From Pseudomonas bharatica CSV86 (lineage in GTDB: Bacteria > Pseudomonadota > Gammaproteobacteria > Pseudomonadales > Pseudomonadaceae): a stretch of DNA of 64,000 bases. The position numbers were made by a program, and so were the translations under genes. Shown piece by piece: positions 7,559 to 16,915 of the stretch; position 1 is the first letter of the stretch; the number at the start of each line of letters is the position of its first letter. The stretch spans positions 2,953,001-3,017,000 of the forward strand of contig NZ_AMWJ02000001.1 in the NCBI RefSeq assembly GCF_000319305.2, written 5' to 3'. The notes beneath the pieces are model-generated. The model worked only from the letters and a program-made list of their open reading frames with translations, was not told where the DNA came from and made no database searches.

Positions 7559-8284
7559 TCAGCGCGGAGCGCTGACATCAGGCTGCCCGGTCGCCAACAA
7601 AGCGGCACGGACGAAGTCTTGACGTAAGCAACGCTGGATAAAGTCACTTACAAAGACGGCGCCATTGTCGCACCTTTTCGGCACTGCCATAGCTTGACGA
7701 ATGGCAGTAAATGCACCGTTCAGCACCCGAAAGCGGGAGTCGGCGGCGGCGACCTTCTCCAGCGGCTGGCGCACACCGGCCGCAGCGTCGAGGTTTTGCT
7801 CGATAAACAGGTCCACGGCACCTGCCGAAGTGCCGGCCCGCTCCAGTTGCGCGTGCTGCAAGGTGCGGCTCAGGTACAGATCGTAGGCAGCACCCTCGCC
7901 TACCGCCAGGCGCAAACCGGGCTGGTCGAGTTGTTCCACATGCTGGAACGGCGCGTCTTTTTTCACCAGGTAGGTGCCTTCGATCAGCACGTAGGGCGCG
8001 CTGAAATGGATCTGCGCCTCGCGCACAGGCTCGATGGCGAGGAAGGCGACGGTCCAGGCATTGTCTTCCAGGGCGGCGAAAACCTTGCCGGCGGCATCGA
8101 AGGTGCGCATTTCCAGGGTGACGCCCAGTTCTTCAGCCAGCGCCCTGGCCAGGGCCACGGAAACGCCCTGGGGCTCGCCGTCCGGGCCGCGCTGGGCGAG
8201 GACCGGGTTGCCGAGGTTGATCGCGGCGCGGAGGATGCCGTCGGGGGCGAGGTCGTTGAGGATGGCGGGGGTTACTGGGGGCAT
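7559..8284 (-). CDS. Solute-binding-protein-like domain (SBP family 3), no signal peptide
   Basis: From the ATG at 8284 the product has 241 residues. GGAG sits about eight bases upstream; the longer open frame only reads through a REP element. It has the fold segments of family-3 amino-acid binding proteins (DGILRAAINLGN, then GVSVALARALAEELG and the hinge run LRLAVGEGAAYDLYL). The N-terminus MPPVTPAILNDLAPDG is not a signal peptide, so the protein should stay in the cytoplasm. It may be a cytoplasmic sensor/carrier, or an enzyme of the cyclohexadienyl dehydratase-like branch. It lies directly upstream of the acetolactate synthase-like gene. No permease or ATPase is adjacent. Confidence 0.75.
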   Translation of the reverse strand: MPPVTPAILNDLAPDGILRAAINLGNPVLAQRGPDGEPQGVSVALARALAEELGVTLEMRTFDAAGKVFAALEDNAWTVAFLAIEPVREAQIHFSAPYVLIEGTYLVKKDAPFQHVEQLDQPGLRLAVGEGAAYDLYLSRTLQHAQLERAGTSAGAVDLFIEQNLDAAAGVRQPLEKVAAADSRFRVLNGAFTAIRQAMAVPKRCDNGAVFVSDFIQRCLRQDFVRAALLATGQPDVSAPR

Positions 8285-8314
8285 TGGTGTGTCTCCGGCA
8301 ATATATGTTGGTCT

Positions 8315-8407
8315 TTCGGGCCTCATCGCTGGCAAGCCAGCTCCCACAGGTCCGGCGGTGCACGCGGTCAATGTGGGAGCTGGCTTGCCAGCGATGAGGC
8401 CCGAAAG
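8315..8407. repeat. REP inverted pair
   Basis: CTTTCGGGCCTCATCGCTGG at the left and its exact complement at the right frame a 30-bp unlike centre. It separates the porin gene from the binding-protein-like gene on the same strand and could cap the porin transcript. Confidence 0.9.
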
Positions 8408-8409
8408 GC

Positions 8410-9659
8410 TTACCAGATCGGCAAGGTATAGGAAACGATCAGGCGGTTCTCGTCCGCGCCACGGGCGAAGCTGGACCGATAGGCCGCATTGCGCCATTTG
8501 ACGCCGACATTCTTCAAGGCTCCGGTCTGGAACACATAGCCCAGATCGGTGTTGCGCTCCCACTCGTGCCCGCCGCCACTGGTCGTGGCGGCATCGGCCT
8601 GGTCGCCGCGCACATAACGGCTCATGAAGGTCAGCCCGGGAATGCCGATGGCGCCGAAGTCATAATCGTAACGTACCTGCCAGGAACGCTCCCCGGCTCG
8701 GCGAAGTCATTGATCTGGATGTAGTTGGCCAGGTACGGGTCGGTGCCGTTGATGAACGGCATGGAGGTCGAGCCGTTCATCTTCTGCAAACCGAGGCCAA
8801 AGGCGTGGCCGCCGAGGCTGTATGTGAACAGGCCACTCAGCGCACCGCTGTCGATGCGCCCGCCACGGGCCGCGCCGGCCTCCTCGCTGAGCAGGTAGCG
8901 CAGGTCGCTTTTCAGCTTGCCCGGGCCCAGCGCCAGGGTATGCACCATGCCCAGGAAATGCTGGCGGTAGACCTCTTCAAGCTCGGCGTACTGGTAACCG
9001 AGGGTGAGCTGCTTGCCCAGCGCATAGTCGGCGCCACCGATCAGCAAGGCACCGCCATCGGCCGCAGAGCGGAAGCGGCGGTTCTTGTTGTTCAGGGTCA
9101 GGCCCACGGCGTTGGTCGAGTCGCGGTCGGTCATGCGCTCGAAACGCGCGCCGGTGAAGGTCAGGCCCTCGATTTCCTTGCTGGTCAGCAGGCCGCCATC
9201 GAAGGTCTGCGGCAGGAGGCGCCCGGTGTTGGCTTGCAGGGTCGGCAGTTTGGGGATCAGGGTGCCGTACTTCAGTTCGGTGTCCGACACCCGCACCTTG
9301 GCAGTCAGGGCGACCCGGCCGAACTCATCGGCGGCGCGGCCGTCATCGTGGGTTGGCAGCAGGCCGGTGCCGGTGCGATCCGGGCTTGAGTCAAGCTTGA
9401 GGCCGAGCATGGCCATGGCGTCGAGGCCGAAGCCGACGGTGCCCTGGGTGTAGCCGGAGCGCAGGTCGAGCATGAAGCCCTGGGCCCATTCCTCGCGCTT
9501 GCTCTGCCCGGCGCCGTCGCGGAAGTCGCGGTTGAAGTAGTAGTTCGAGGTTTGCAGGCTGGCCTTGCTGTCCTCGATGAAACCGGCGGCGCTGGCGGTG
9601 CCGGTGGCCAGGCAGGGGGACAGGGTGAGCAGGGTCTTGAGGATGTTCTTGTTGTGCAT
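8410..9659 (-). pseudogene. OprD-family outer-membrane porin, single frameshift
   Basis: The 5' frame (9659 down to about 8693) gives a signal peptide ending TASAAGF and porin beta-strand sequence through PYLANYIQINDFAEPG. The frame is then lost. The correct continuation (ERSWQVRYDYDFGAIG, then IPGLTFMSRYVRG to the terminal YTLPIW) is in another frame and ends at 8410. Restoring one G/C in the CCCCGG at 8691-8696 gives a normal protein of about 416 residues. OprD-family channels take up basic amino acids or carboxylic acids. The gene is downstream of an MFS carrier and a lactonase on the same strand, so carboxylate uptake is likely. Whether the gene is really broken or a base was missed in sequencing cannot be told here. 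Confidence 0.85.
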
Positions 9660-9743
9660 TGATGGGGATCCGTCTTTTTTATAGGTATGGGGGTGCCGGG
9701 GCCCTCGGGATCGGGGCCAGGCAGGAAGGAAAGTGTGGATTCG

Positions 9744-9822
9744 AGGGCCTCATCGCTGGCAAGCCAGCTCCCACAGGGTCTGTGTGGGAGCTGGCTTGTC
9801 GGCCGCCGCACCGCAGCGATAG
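9744..9822. repeat. REP inverted pair with long-variant arm
   Basis: The left arm is standard (GGGCCTCATCGCTGGCAAGC). The right arm carries the same CGGCCGCCGCACCGCAGCGAT insert seen at 5429-5451. It lies between the porin and MFS genes. Confidence 0.85.
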
Positions 9823-9828
9823 CGGTCG

Positions 9829-11145
9829 TCAGTGCGCCGATGCCGCCACAGGCTGACCCGGCTCCTTGTTGCTGACCCGCATCAAGGCAGTCATCAGGAA
9901 GGCAATCGCCAGCAGCCCGCTGAGGAACAGCAAGCCGGTCGCCGCACTCTGGCTGCTGCCCTTGACCACGCCGATCATCGAAGGCCCGACGAAGCCACCC
10001 AGGTTGCCGATCGAGTTGATCACCGCGATCGACACCGCCGCCGTGGTACGGTCGAGGAACAGCGTGGGCAGCGCCCAGAACGGTGATTTGAAGCTGTACA
10101 GGCCGGACAGCGCGACGCAGATCATTGCCATCGACAGTACCGGACTCCCCAGCATGCCCGCCCCCACCAGCCCCAGCGCCGCTACCAGCAGCGGGATCGC
10201 CGAATGCAGCTTGCGCTCGTTGCGCCGGTCGGAGCTGCGCGACCAGACCACCATGGCGAGGGTGGCGACGATATACGGCAGCATGGCGATCAGACCAATC
10301 TCGGTATGGCTCAGGCTGGTGGAAAAACCCTTGATGATCTGCGGCATCCAGTAGCCAACGCCAAGGCTGCCGCACTGGTAGACGAAATAGATGAAGGCCA
10401 GGTAAAGCACCTTGGGGTTGGTCATGGTCTTCATGACGCCCAGGCTCTTGACGTTCTTGCGGCTGTTGCGGTCGCGCTCCAGCTCGGCGAGCAGCCATTG
10501 CTTCTCTTCCGGCTTGAGCCACCGGGCCTGCTCCGGCTTGTCGGTGAGGAAGAAGTAGCAGGCGATGCCCAGCAGCACCGCCGGGATGCCCTCGAGGAAC
10601 AGCATCCAGCGCCAGCCGCTCCAGTCGAACCACTTGACGTTGTCCATGATCCAGGTGGAAAGCGGCGCGCCGATGATGTAGCTGACCGGGATCGCCGCGG
10701 TGAACAAGGCCACGGTGGTCGCCAGTTCACGGGAGCGGAACCAGTAGGTCAGGTAGACGATGATCCCCGGGAAGAACCCGGCCTCGGCCACGCCCAGGAG
10801 GAAGCGCAGCACATAGAGCTGGTTGGCGGTCTGGGCGAAGGCAGTGCCGGCGGCGATCAGGCCCCAGGTCACCAGGATCCGCGCGATCCATACCCGCGCC
10901 CCGTATTTGTTGAGCATCACGTTGCTCGGCACTTCGAAAAGGAAGTAGCCGATGAAGAAGATCCCGGAAATGAAGCCGAAGGCCTCGCTGGTCAGGGCCA
11001 GCTCCTTGTTCATCTCCAGCGCGGCGTAGCCGATGTTGGCCCGGTCCAGGTAGGAGACGATGTAGAGCAGGAACACGAAGGGGATGATCCGCCAGGTGAT
11101 CTTGCGGACTATGGCGTGCTCGTCGAGCGTCTTGTTGTTGTTCAT
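9829..11145 (-). CDS. MFS transporter, anion:cation symporter (ACS) type
   Basis: The protein has 438 residues and 12 predicted membrane segments. The N-terminus IPFVFLLYIVSYLDRANIGY is the classic start of the ACS/phthalate permease branch, followed by FLLGVAEAGFFPGIIVYLTYW and the mid-loop DKPEQARWLKPEEKQWL. ACS carriers import organic anions such as glucarate, tartrate, hydroxyphenylacetate or phthalate. It lies 72 bp after the lactonase-like gene and upstream of the OprD porin on the minus strand, so inner- and outer-membrane uptake functions are encoded side by side. A tricarboxylate or lactone substrate is inferred from the aconitase further upstream. Confidence 0.9.
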   Translation of the reverse strand: MNNNKTLDEHAIVRKITWRIIPFVFLLYIVSYLDRANIGYAALEMNKELALTSEAFGFISGIFFIGYFLFEVPSNVMLNKYGARVWIARILVTWGLIAAGTAFAQTANQLYVLRFLLGVAEAGFFPGIIVYLTYWFRSRELATTVALFTAAIPVSYIIGAPLSTWIMDNVKWFDWSGWRWMLFLEGIPAVLLGIACYFFLTDKPEQARWLKPEEKQWLLAELERDRNSRKNVKSLGVMKTMTNPKVLYLAFIYFVYQCGSLGVGYWMPQIIKGFSTSLSHTEIGLIAMLPYIVATLAMVVWSRSSDRRNERKLHSAIPLLVAALGLVGAGMLGSPVLSMAMICVALSGLYSFKSPFWALPTLFLDRTTAAVSIAVINSIGNLGGFVGPSMIGVVKGSSQSAATGLLFLSGLLAIAFLMTALMRVSNKEPGQPVAASAH

Positions 11146-11217
11146 GATGACCTCTTGGAGGGCAAGCTTGCGCCTGCCTCGTGCGTTTTTATAGTGACCG
11201 GGGCGAACCCGGGTGGA

Positions 11218-12270
11218 TCAGGCAGAAAAAACCATGCACACCGGGCTGCCGATGGCGATCGAGAAGTCGCTGTCGTGTAGCCGTCCACTGGCCGCATCGA
11301 CGGCCAGCGAAACGATGGAGTCGCTGTCTTCGTTGAGAACGAAGAGGAAGCGCTGGTTGGGCGTCAGGGCAAAGAAACGCGGGGTGCGGCCCAGGCTCGG
11401 GGCGAATTCCACCGGGCTCAGGCAGCCGCTGGCGGTGTCGATGGCGAACACCGCGATGCTGTCGTAGCCGCGGTTGGAGGCGTAGAGGAATCGCCCGTCG
11501 GCGCTTACCTCGATTTCCGATGCGCGGCTGTTGCCGGTGTAGGTCGATGGCAGCGACGGAAGTACCTGTACGGGGTCCAGCGCTCCGCTCACAGGATCGA
11601 AGCGGTAGCTGGTGACGCTGGAGTCCAGCTCGTTGATGGCGAACACCAGCGGCGCCTGCGGGTGTGCGGCGACATGCCGGGGCCCGGCGCCTTCACGGGT
11701 CACGACAAACCCTTGCTCGGTGGGAGTCAGCCTGCCGTTGTCGAAATGGAACACGAAGATCCGGTCCAGGCCCTTGTCCGGTACCAGGACGAACCGGCCG
11801 CTGGGTTCGAACAGATTGAAATGCGGTTTGGCGAACGGCTGCTCGATCCGGTGCGGGCCGCTGGGACCGTGCAGGGCCAGCAGTTGCACCAGCGCGCCGA
11901 GGGCGCCATCGGGTTCGATCGCCAATACGGCCAGGGTGCCGCTGAGGTGGTTGGACACCACCAGGAAACGCTCGCTGGGGTCCAGGGCCAGGTGCACCGG
12001 GTTGTTGCCCTCGCAGCACTGGCGATTGAGGAAGCTCAACGTGCCGTTGGCCTTGTCGATGATGAAGGCACTGACTTCGCTGCGGTCGCCGTGGACACAG
12101 TAGAGACGATCGCCGGCGCGGTTGAGGGCGAGGAAGGAGGGGTTGACCAGGTCCTCGACGACCTGAACGCGCTCAAGGCGGCCCTGGTCAGGGTCGACGG
12201 CGAAGACGCTGATGCCGTCGCCGCGGGCGTTGCGTTCGCGGGTGGTGCGCGAGCCGATGTAGGCAAACAT
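11218..12270 (-). CDS. Lactonase-family beta-propeller protein (6-phosphogluconolactonase-like)
   Basis: The protein has 350 residues and repeated beta-propeller blades such as NPVHLALDPSERFLVVSNHL, GPRHVAAHPQAPLVFAINEL and SADGRFLYASNRGYDSIAVF. This is the seven-bladed lactonase family of YbhE/Pgl and fungal carboxymuconate cyclase. There is no signal peptide, so it is cytoplasmic. It is flanked by an aconitase paralogue and an organic-anion MFS carrier. Opening a lactone of a tri- or dicarboxylic acid would fit, but the family also includes sugar lactonases and proteins of unknown activity. Confidence 0.85.
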   Translation of the reverse strand: MFAYIGSRTTRERNARGDGISVFAVDPDQGRLERVQVVEDLVNPSFLALNRAGDRLYCVHGDRSEVSAFIIDKANGTLSFLNRQCCEGNNPVHLALDPSERFLVVSNHLSGTLAVLAIEPDGALGALVQLLALHGPSGPHRIEQPFAKPHFNLFEPSGRFVLVPDKGLDRIFVFHFDNGRLTPTEQGFVVTREGAGPRHVAAHPQAPLVFAINELDSSVTSYRFDPVSGALDPVQVLPSLPSTYTGNSRASEIEVSADGRFLYASNRGYDSIAVFAIDTASGCLSPVEFAPSLGRTPRFFALTPNQRFLFVLNEDSDSIVSLAVDAASGRLHDSDFSIAIGSPVCMVFSA

Positions 12271-12300
12271 GGGGTTACTCCGGAATCTTTGTTGTTCTTG

Positions 12301-12372
12301 AGGGCCTCATCGCTGGCAAGCCAGCTCCCACAGGCACCGCAGTACCCTGTGGGAGCTGGCTTGCCAGCGATC
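12301..12372. repeat. REP inverted pair, close-spaced
   Basis: GGGCCTCATCGCTGGCAAGC and its complement are separated by only about 15 bp, so the pair would fold as one long hairpin between the aconitase and lactonase genes, both on the minus strand. Confidence 0.9.
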
Positions 12373-12376
12373 CGGG

Positions 12377-15061
12377 TCACCGCGAAACGTTGGTCCTGGC
12401 CACGACCTTGCGGATCACATAGGGCAGCACCCCGCCATTGCGCAGGTAGCGCACCTCCTGCAGCGAATCGATCCGCACCCCGACCTGCACCTCGTTCCGC
12501 TCGCCATCGGCCCGGCGAATCACCAGCAGCACCGGGTTGTCGCCGACCTGCAGATCATCCAGCCCGACAAAGTCCAGCGCTTCGCTGCCGTCCAGCTTCA
12601 GGTCGTCCACCGACTGCCCGTCCTTGAACTGCAACGGGATCACGCCCATGCCGATCAGGTTGCTGCGGTGGATCCGCTCGATACTGCGCGCCACCACCGC
12701 CTTGACCCCGAGCAGCGCCTGGGCCTTGGCCGCCCAGTCGCGGCTGGAGCCGGCGCCGTAGTTGATCCCGGCGAACACGACCAGTGGCGTGCCGGCATAG
12801 CTGCTGGCCGCTTCGTACAACGGCAGCACATCGATGCCGTCCGCCGTGCGCGCCCAGGCGCCCTGCCCCGGCTGTTCGGCCAGCAGGCGGTTGTGCACGG
12901 ATTTATTGGTGAATGCGCCACGCAACATGACCTCGTGGTTGCTGCGCCGGGTCGAGTACTGGTTGAGGTCCCGAGGATCCTCGCCACGCGCCAGCAGCCA
13001 TTGTCCGGCCAGGCTATCGGCCGGAATCGCCCCGGCCGGGGAAATGTGGTCGGTGGTGACGTTGTCGCCCAGTACCATCAGGGTCCGCGCGCCGGAAATC
13101 GCCAGGCTGTCCCGTGCCTGGGGCTGGATATCGGCGAGGTATTGCGGGCGGCGCAGGTAGGTGGATTGCGGACTCCAGGGGAACTGCACGCTGCCCTCGG
13201 CGGACAGCGCCTGCCAATGATGAGTACCGTCCCAGACCGTGGCCAGGCGCTGCCGGAAATACTCCGGCCGCACCACCCGGGCCACTTGTTCGGCGACCTC
13301 GGCGTCCGCCGGCATCAGATCATGCAGATAGACCGGCCGGCCTTGAGCATCGTCGCCCAGGGCATCGCGGGTGAGGTCGATATCGATACGCCCGGCGATG
13401 GCGTAGGCCACGCACAGCGCTGGCGAGGCCAGGTAACCGGCAGGCACCTTCGGGTTGACCCGGCCTTCGAAGTTGCGGTTGCCGGATAGCACCACCACGC
13501 CCTTCAAACCTTGCTCGGCGAAGTCCTCCACATGCGCTTCGAGCTTGCCGGAGTTGCCGATGCAGGTCATGCAGCCAAAACCGGCAAGGTCGAAACCAAG
13601 GGCCGAGAAGTCGTCCAGCAAGCCGGCCTCGGCCAGGTAGTCGGCGACCACCCGTGAGCCTGGCGACAGCGACGTCTTCACCCACGGCTTGCGTTGCAGC
13701 CCCCGTTCACGGGCACGGCGGGCCAGCAGGCCGGCCTGGATCATCAGCGACGGGTTGGCCGTGTTGGTGCAACTGGTAATTGCCGACATCACCACGGCGC
13801 CATGGCTGATGGACTCGCCGAAGGACGGCTCGAAGAACGCCTGGGCAGCGGGACCTGCAATCAGCCCTTCGCCACCCAGCACTTCCTCGCGGAACGAGGC
13901 GCCGGCAGCGGAAAGCGGCTGGCGCTGGTGCGGCTGGTGCGGCCCGGCAACGCTCGGTTCCAGGCTGGCGAGATCCAGTTCGATCAGGTCGTCGAACTGC
14001 GGCTCCGGCAGATCGTCCCGGCGCCATAGCGGCTGGGCTTTCATGTAGGCGGCCACTTGCTGGCGCAGTTGCGGCGAACGGCCGCTCAATTCCAGGTAAC
14101 TCAGGGTCTCGTCGTCGAATGGGAAGAACACCACGGTGGCGCCATATTCCGGCGCCATGTTCGACACCGTGCCGCGCGCGGCCCAGCCCAGGGTGGACAG
14201 GCCGGGCCCGGTGAACTCGACGAACTTGCCGACCATCGGGCGCCTGCGCAGGATCTCGGCCACATGCAGGGCCAGGTCGGTGGCGGTGACGCCCGGGCGC
14301 AAGGCGTTGACCACACGGATACCGACCACATCGGGGAAGCTGATCGGCACCGGCTCGCCGACCATCGCCGCCTGTCCTTCCAGGCCGCCAACACCCCAGC
14401 CGAGCACACCGATGGCATTGATCATCGGGGTGTGGCTGTCGGTGGCGACCATGTCGTCCGGGTGCAGCAGGCGCCGGCCATCGGCGCTGCGGCCTTCCCA
14501 GACCACCCTGGCCAGCGCTTCCATGTTCATCTGGTGGATGATGCCGGTGCCGGGAGGGATCACCGCGAAATTGTCGAGGCTTTTCTGTGCCCACTTGATA
14601 AAGCGGTAACGCTCGCCGTTGCGGCGAAAGTCGATATCGAGGTTCTGCTCCACCGCATCGGCCTCGGCATAGCGCTCGACGATCACCGAGTGATCGATGG
14701 TCAGCACCGCCGGGATCAGCGGGTTCATCGCCTGCGGGTCGCCCCCCAGCTCGGCGACCACGTCGCGCATCCCGGCGAAGTCGGCCAGCGCCGGCAGGCA
14801 GGTGGTGTCGTGGAACATCAAGCGGTTGGGCTGGAACGGCACTTCGCAGGTCGGGCCCTGGCCGGTGGCACGGGCCAGCACCGAGGGCAATGCCTCGGGC
14901 GAGCAGCGGGCGACGTTCTCCAGGAGGATGCGGATCGAGTACGGCAGGCGCTCGACCTGCGCGGCATCCAGCAGCTTGTGCAGGTCGACGTAGGCAAACT
15001 CCTGCTGCTCGATCATCAAGGGGGAAAGAAGGTCGCGGGCTGTCTCGGTCATGCTGCTCAT
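12377..15061 (-). CDS. Aconitate hydratase, AcnA type (divergent paralogue)
   Basis: From the ATG at 15061 the product has 894 residues (a second ATG lies three codons in, at 15052). The 4Fe-4S ligands are C431 (ITSCTNTANP), C497 and C500 (GCMTCIGN). The substrate-site runs TIDHSV, ATDSHTPM, NMAPEYGAT and, in the swivelling domain, NYGAGSSRDWAAKAQALL are present. The usual AcnA run LADRATI is replaced by WAARGTV, and overall it differs clearly from the housekeeping Pseudomonas AcnA as I know it, so it is probably a second, substrate-specialised hydro-lyase. The gene follows a LysR gene on the same strand and precedes lactonase, MFS and porin genes. Citrate/isocitrate interconversion is the default; a substituted citrate or aconitate is equally possible. 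Confidence 0.88.
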   Translation of the reverse strand: MSSMTETARDLLSPLMIEQQEFAYVDLHKLLDAAQVERLPYSIRILLENVARCSPEALPSVLARATGQGPTCEVPFQPNRLMFHDTTCLPALADFAGMRDVVAELGGDPQAMNPLIPAVLTIDHSVIVERYAEADAVEQNLDIDFRRNGERYRFIKWAQKSLDNFAVIPPGTGIIHQMNMEALARVVWEGRSADGRRLLHPDDMVATDSHTPMINAIGVLGWGVGGLEGQAAMVGEPVPISFPDVVGIRVVNALRPGVTATDLALHVAEILRRRPMVGKFVEFTGPGLSTLGWAARGTVSNMAPEYGATVVFFPFDDETLSYLELSGRSPQLRQQVAAYMKAQPLWRRDDLPEPQFDDLIELDLASLEPSVAGPHQPHQRQPLSAAGASFREEVLGGEGLIAGPAAQAFFEPSFGESISHGAVVMSAITSCTNTANPSLMIQAGLLARRARERGLQRKPWVKTSLSPGSRVVADYLAEAGLLDDFSALGFDLAGFGCMTCIGNSGKLEAHVEDFAEQGLKGVVVLSGNRNFEGRVNPKVPAGYLASPALCVAYAIAGRIDIDLTRDALGDDAQGRPVYLHDLMPADAEVAEQVARVVRPEYFRQRLATVWDGTHHWQALSAEGSVQFPWSPQSTYLRRPQYLADIQPQARDSLAISGARTLMVLGDNVTTDHISPAGAIPADSLAGQWLLARGEDPRDLNQYSTRRSNHEVMLRGAFTNKSVHNRLLAEQPGQGAWARTADGIDVLPLYEAASSYAGTPLVVFAGINYGAGSSRDWAAKAQALLGVKAVVARSIERIHRSNLIGMGVIPLQFKDGQSVDDLKLDGSEALDFVGLDDLQVGDNPVLLVIRRADGERNEVQVGVRIDSLQEVRYLRNGGVLPYVIRKVVARTNVSR

Positions 15062-15167
15062 CGCTCGGCTTTTTATAAGGGTCACGGGCCGGACCAGGCC
15101 GTGCGCCGTTGATGGGGCCGATACTAGGAGCAGGCAGGCGGGATGAAAATTGGTCGATTGCCACAGA

Positions 15168-15190
15168 AGCGTTCTCCGATGGAGAACGCT
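15168..15190. other. Perfect 10-bp inverted repeat downstream of LysR
   Basis: AGCGTTCTCC-GAT-GGAGAACGCT lies nine bases past the LysR stop and about 107 bp before the aconitase start. There is no T-run on either side, so it is a weak terminator at best. A regulator site for the aconitase promoter is the alternative. Confidence 0.4.
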
Positions 15191-15198
15191 CGAGTGGA

Positions 15199-16104
15199 TC
15201 ACTCCTCGCCGAGTTTCAGATGGTCGATAAAGGTCTTGAGGGTGGCGGAGGCCGCATCGTATTTACGCAAGACCAGCACCAGCGAGCGTTGCGCCCAGTC
15301 TTCGGCCAGGGGCACGGCCTTGAGCGAATGGCTGCGCTGGTACTGCATGACCACGCTGCGCGGCAGGACGGCAACGCCCAGGCCCGCCGAAACCAGGCGG
15401 CACATGCAGTCGAAGCTGCTGATACGGATGCGCAGGCGCAAGGCCAGGCCGAGCTTTTCCGCCTCGCTGGTCAACAGCATGTGCACCGAGCTTTCCAGAT
15501 GCGGCCCGACGAACTCGTGCTCCAGGGCATCGCGAAACGGCACCGACCTGCGCTGGGCCAGGACGTGGCCGCTGGGAACCACCAGGGTCAGCTGGTCGTT
15601 ACGGTACGGCAGGGTTTCGAGACCCTGGGCAGCGGTCTGCGCAGCGATGATGCCAAGGTCGGCGCGACCGTCGGCCACCGCCCGCACCACTGCCGAACCG
15701 ACCCGCTCCTCGATATCGAACTTGATCTGCGGGTACAGCTCGGCAAAGCCGGCCACGTCCTGGGGCAGGAACTGCGAGAGCGCCGAGGTAATGGCATGGA
15801 TGCGGATATGCCCCTTCACCCCGCTGGCGTAGTCGCCCAGCTCGGTGTCCAGTTGGGCCAGGGTCTGCTTGAGCTGGCGCGCATAGAACAGCAACGACTG
15901 CCCCGCCGGGGTGAGCTCGACGCCGCGGGCATTGCGGATCAGCAAGGGCGAGCCGATCTGCGCCTCCAGTTCGCTGATGCGCTTGCTGATGGCCGAGACG
16001 GCCAGGTGCCTGATCCGCGCGGCGCGGGTCAGGTTACGTTCCTGGGCGACGGTGATGAACAGGTCGAGGCTGGTCAGGTCGTAGCGCATGGGCGATTGCT
16101 CCAT
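15199..16104 (-). CDS. LysR-family transcriptional regulator
   Basis: The protein has 301 residues; a second possible start (MRYDLTSL) is five codons in, at 16089. The winged HTH is LDLFITVAQERNLTRAARIR followed by HLAVSAISKRISELEAQIGS, and the rest is an effector-binding domain (LGIIAAQTAAQGLETLPYR, then LVSAGLGVAVLPRS). It is immediately upstream of the aconitase gene on the same strand. LysR proteins at the head of catabolic operons usually activate them in response to a pathway intermediate; here a tricarboxylic acid would be expected. Confidence 0.88.
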   Translation of the reverse strand: MEQSPMRYDLTSLDLFITVAQERNLTRAARIRHLAVSAISKRISELEAQIGSPLLIRNARGVELTPAGQSLLFYARQLKQTLAQLDTELGDYASGVKGHIRIHAITSALSQFLPQDVAGFAELYPQIKFDIEERVGSAVVRAVADGRADLGIIAAQTAAQGLETLPYRNDQLTLVVPSGHVLAQRRSVPFRDALEHEFVGPHLESSVHMLLTSEAEKLGLALRLRIRISSFDCMCRLVSAGLGVAVLPRSVVMQYQRSHSLKAVPLAEDWAQRSLVLVLRKYDAASATLKTFIDHLKLGEE

Positions 16105-16260
16105 CGGCCAGAAAGGGCGCTGATTCTAGGGGAATCGTGCAGGCTGCTCAATTTGCCGGGCCTATTGCATCCGTGCAATCAACATTGACCCGGTTGCCGG
16201 TTTCATGATGGCGCACTCAGGGCGTAGGCTGGATTACCGCTCATTTTCAGGACGAAGCTC

Positions 16261-16740
16261 ATGGCCGAAAAACACCACCACTACGCCGTCACTGTTACCT
16301 GGACCGGCAACCAGGGCACGGGAACCGCGTCCTATCGGGGCTACAGCCGCGACCATCTGATCCAGGGCGACGGCAAGCCGGCGATCGAAGGCTCGTCGGA
16401 CCCGGCCTTCCGCGGCGATCCAGCGCGCTGGAATCCGGAGGAGTTGCTGCTGGCCTCGCTTTCGGCCTGCCACAAGCTTTGGTACTTGGGGCTGTGCGCC
16501 GAGGCCGGGATTGTGGTCCAGGCCTATGAAGATCGCGCCGAAGGCGAGATGGTCGAAGAAGCCAACGGTGCCGGGCAATTTACCTCCGTGACCCTGAAAC
16601 CGAAGGTGACCCTGGCACCCGGCACGGACCTGGAGCAGGCACGCTCGCTGCATCGACTGGCGCATCAGAAGTGCTTCATTGCCAGGTCGGTGAACTTTCC
16701 GGTGGAGCATGAGGGGGAGCTGATACTGCAACCATCTTGA
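16261..16740 (+). CDS. OsmC-family peroxiredoxin-like protein
   Basis: The protein has 159 residues. The OsmC fold is marked by NPEELLLASLSACHKLWYL, with the first redox cysteine, and by HRLAHQKCFIARSVNFPVE with the second. The two cysteines reduce organic hydroperoxides in the OsmC/Ohr family. The SACHK form belongs to the general OsmC branch rather than to Ohr. The ATG at 16261 follows AGGACG. It is a single gene divergent from the LysR gene. The 156-bp gap before it shows no clear operator. Confidence 0.9.
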   Translation: MAEKHHHYAVTVTWTGNQGTGTASYRGYSRDHLIQGDGKPAIEGSSDPAFRGDPARWNPEELLLASLSACHKLWYLGLCAEAGIVVQAYEDRAEGEMVEEANGAGQFTSVTLKPKVTLAPGTDLEQARSLHRLAHQKCFIARSVNFPVEHEGELILQPS

Positions 16741-16742
16741 GG

Positions 16743-16838
16743 CCCTGTGGGAGCTGGCTTGCCAGCGATGAGGCCGGTCTGGGCAATGATGTTGTCGGAT
16801 AGGGCCAAATCGCTGGCAAGCCAGCTCCCACAGGGTCC
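16743..16838. repeat. REPIN-like REP doublet with conserved linker
   Basis: CCTGTGGGAGCTGGCTTGCC and its complement flank the linker GGGCAATGATGTTGTCGGAT. Nearly the same linker recurs in the doublets at 20704, 20834 and 29021, so these form one recently spread sub-family. Confidence 0.9.
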
Positions 16839-16915
16839 ATGGCAGCCTCACCTCCTCCAGCGACTTCCACAAACTGCGCAATGTTGGATCATTGCGAGGG
16901 GTTTGCGCTGGAAAC

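Noticed and set aside
5661..7622. 653-codon plus-strand open frame
   Set aside because: Antisense to the acetolactate synthase-like gene, which has intact ThDP motifs; also crosses the terminator and the L31 gene.
15168..15190. Intrinsic terminator after the LysR gene
   Set aside because: The stem is perfect, but neither side has a T-run; it is listed only as an inverted repeat.
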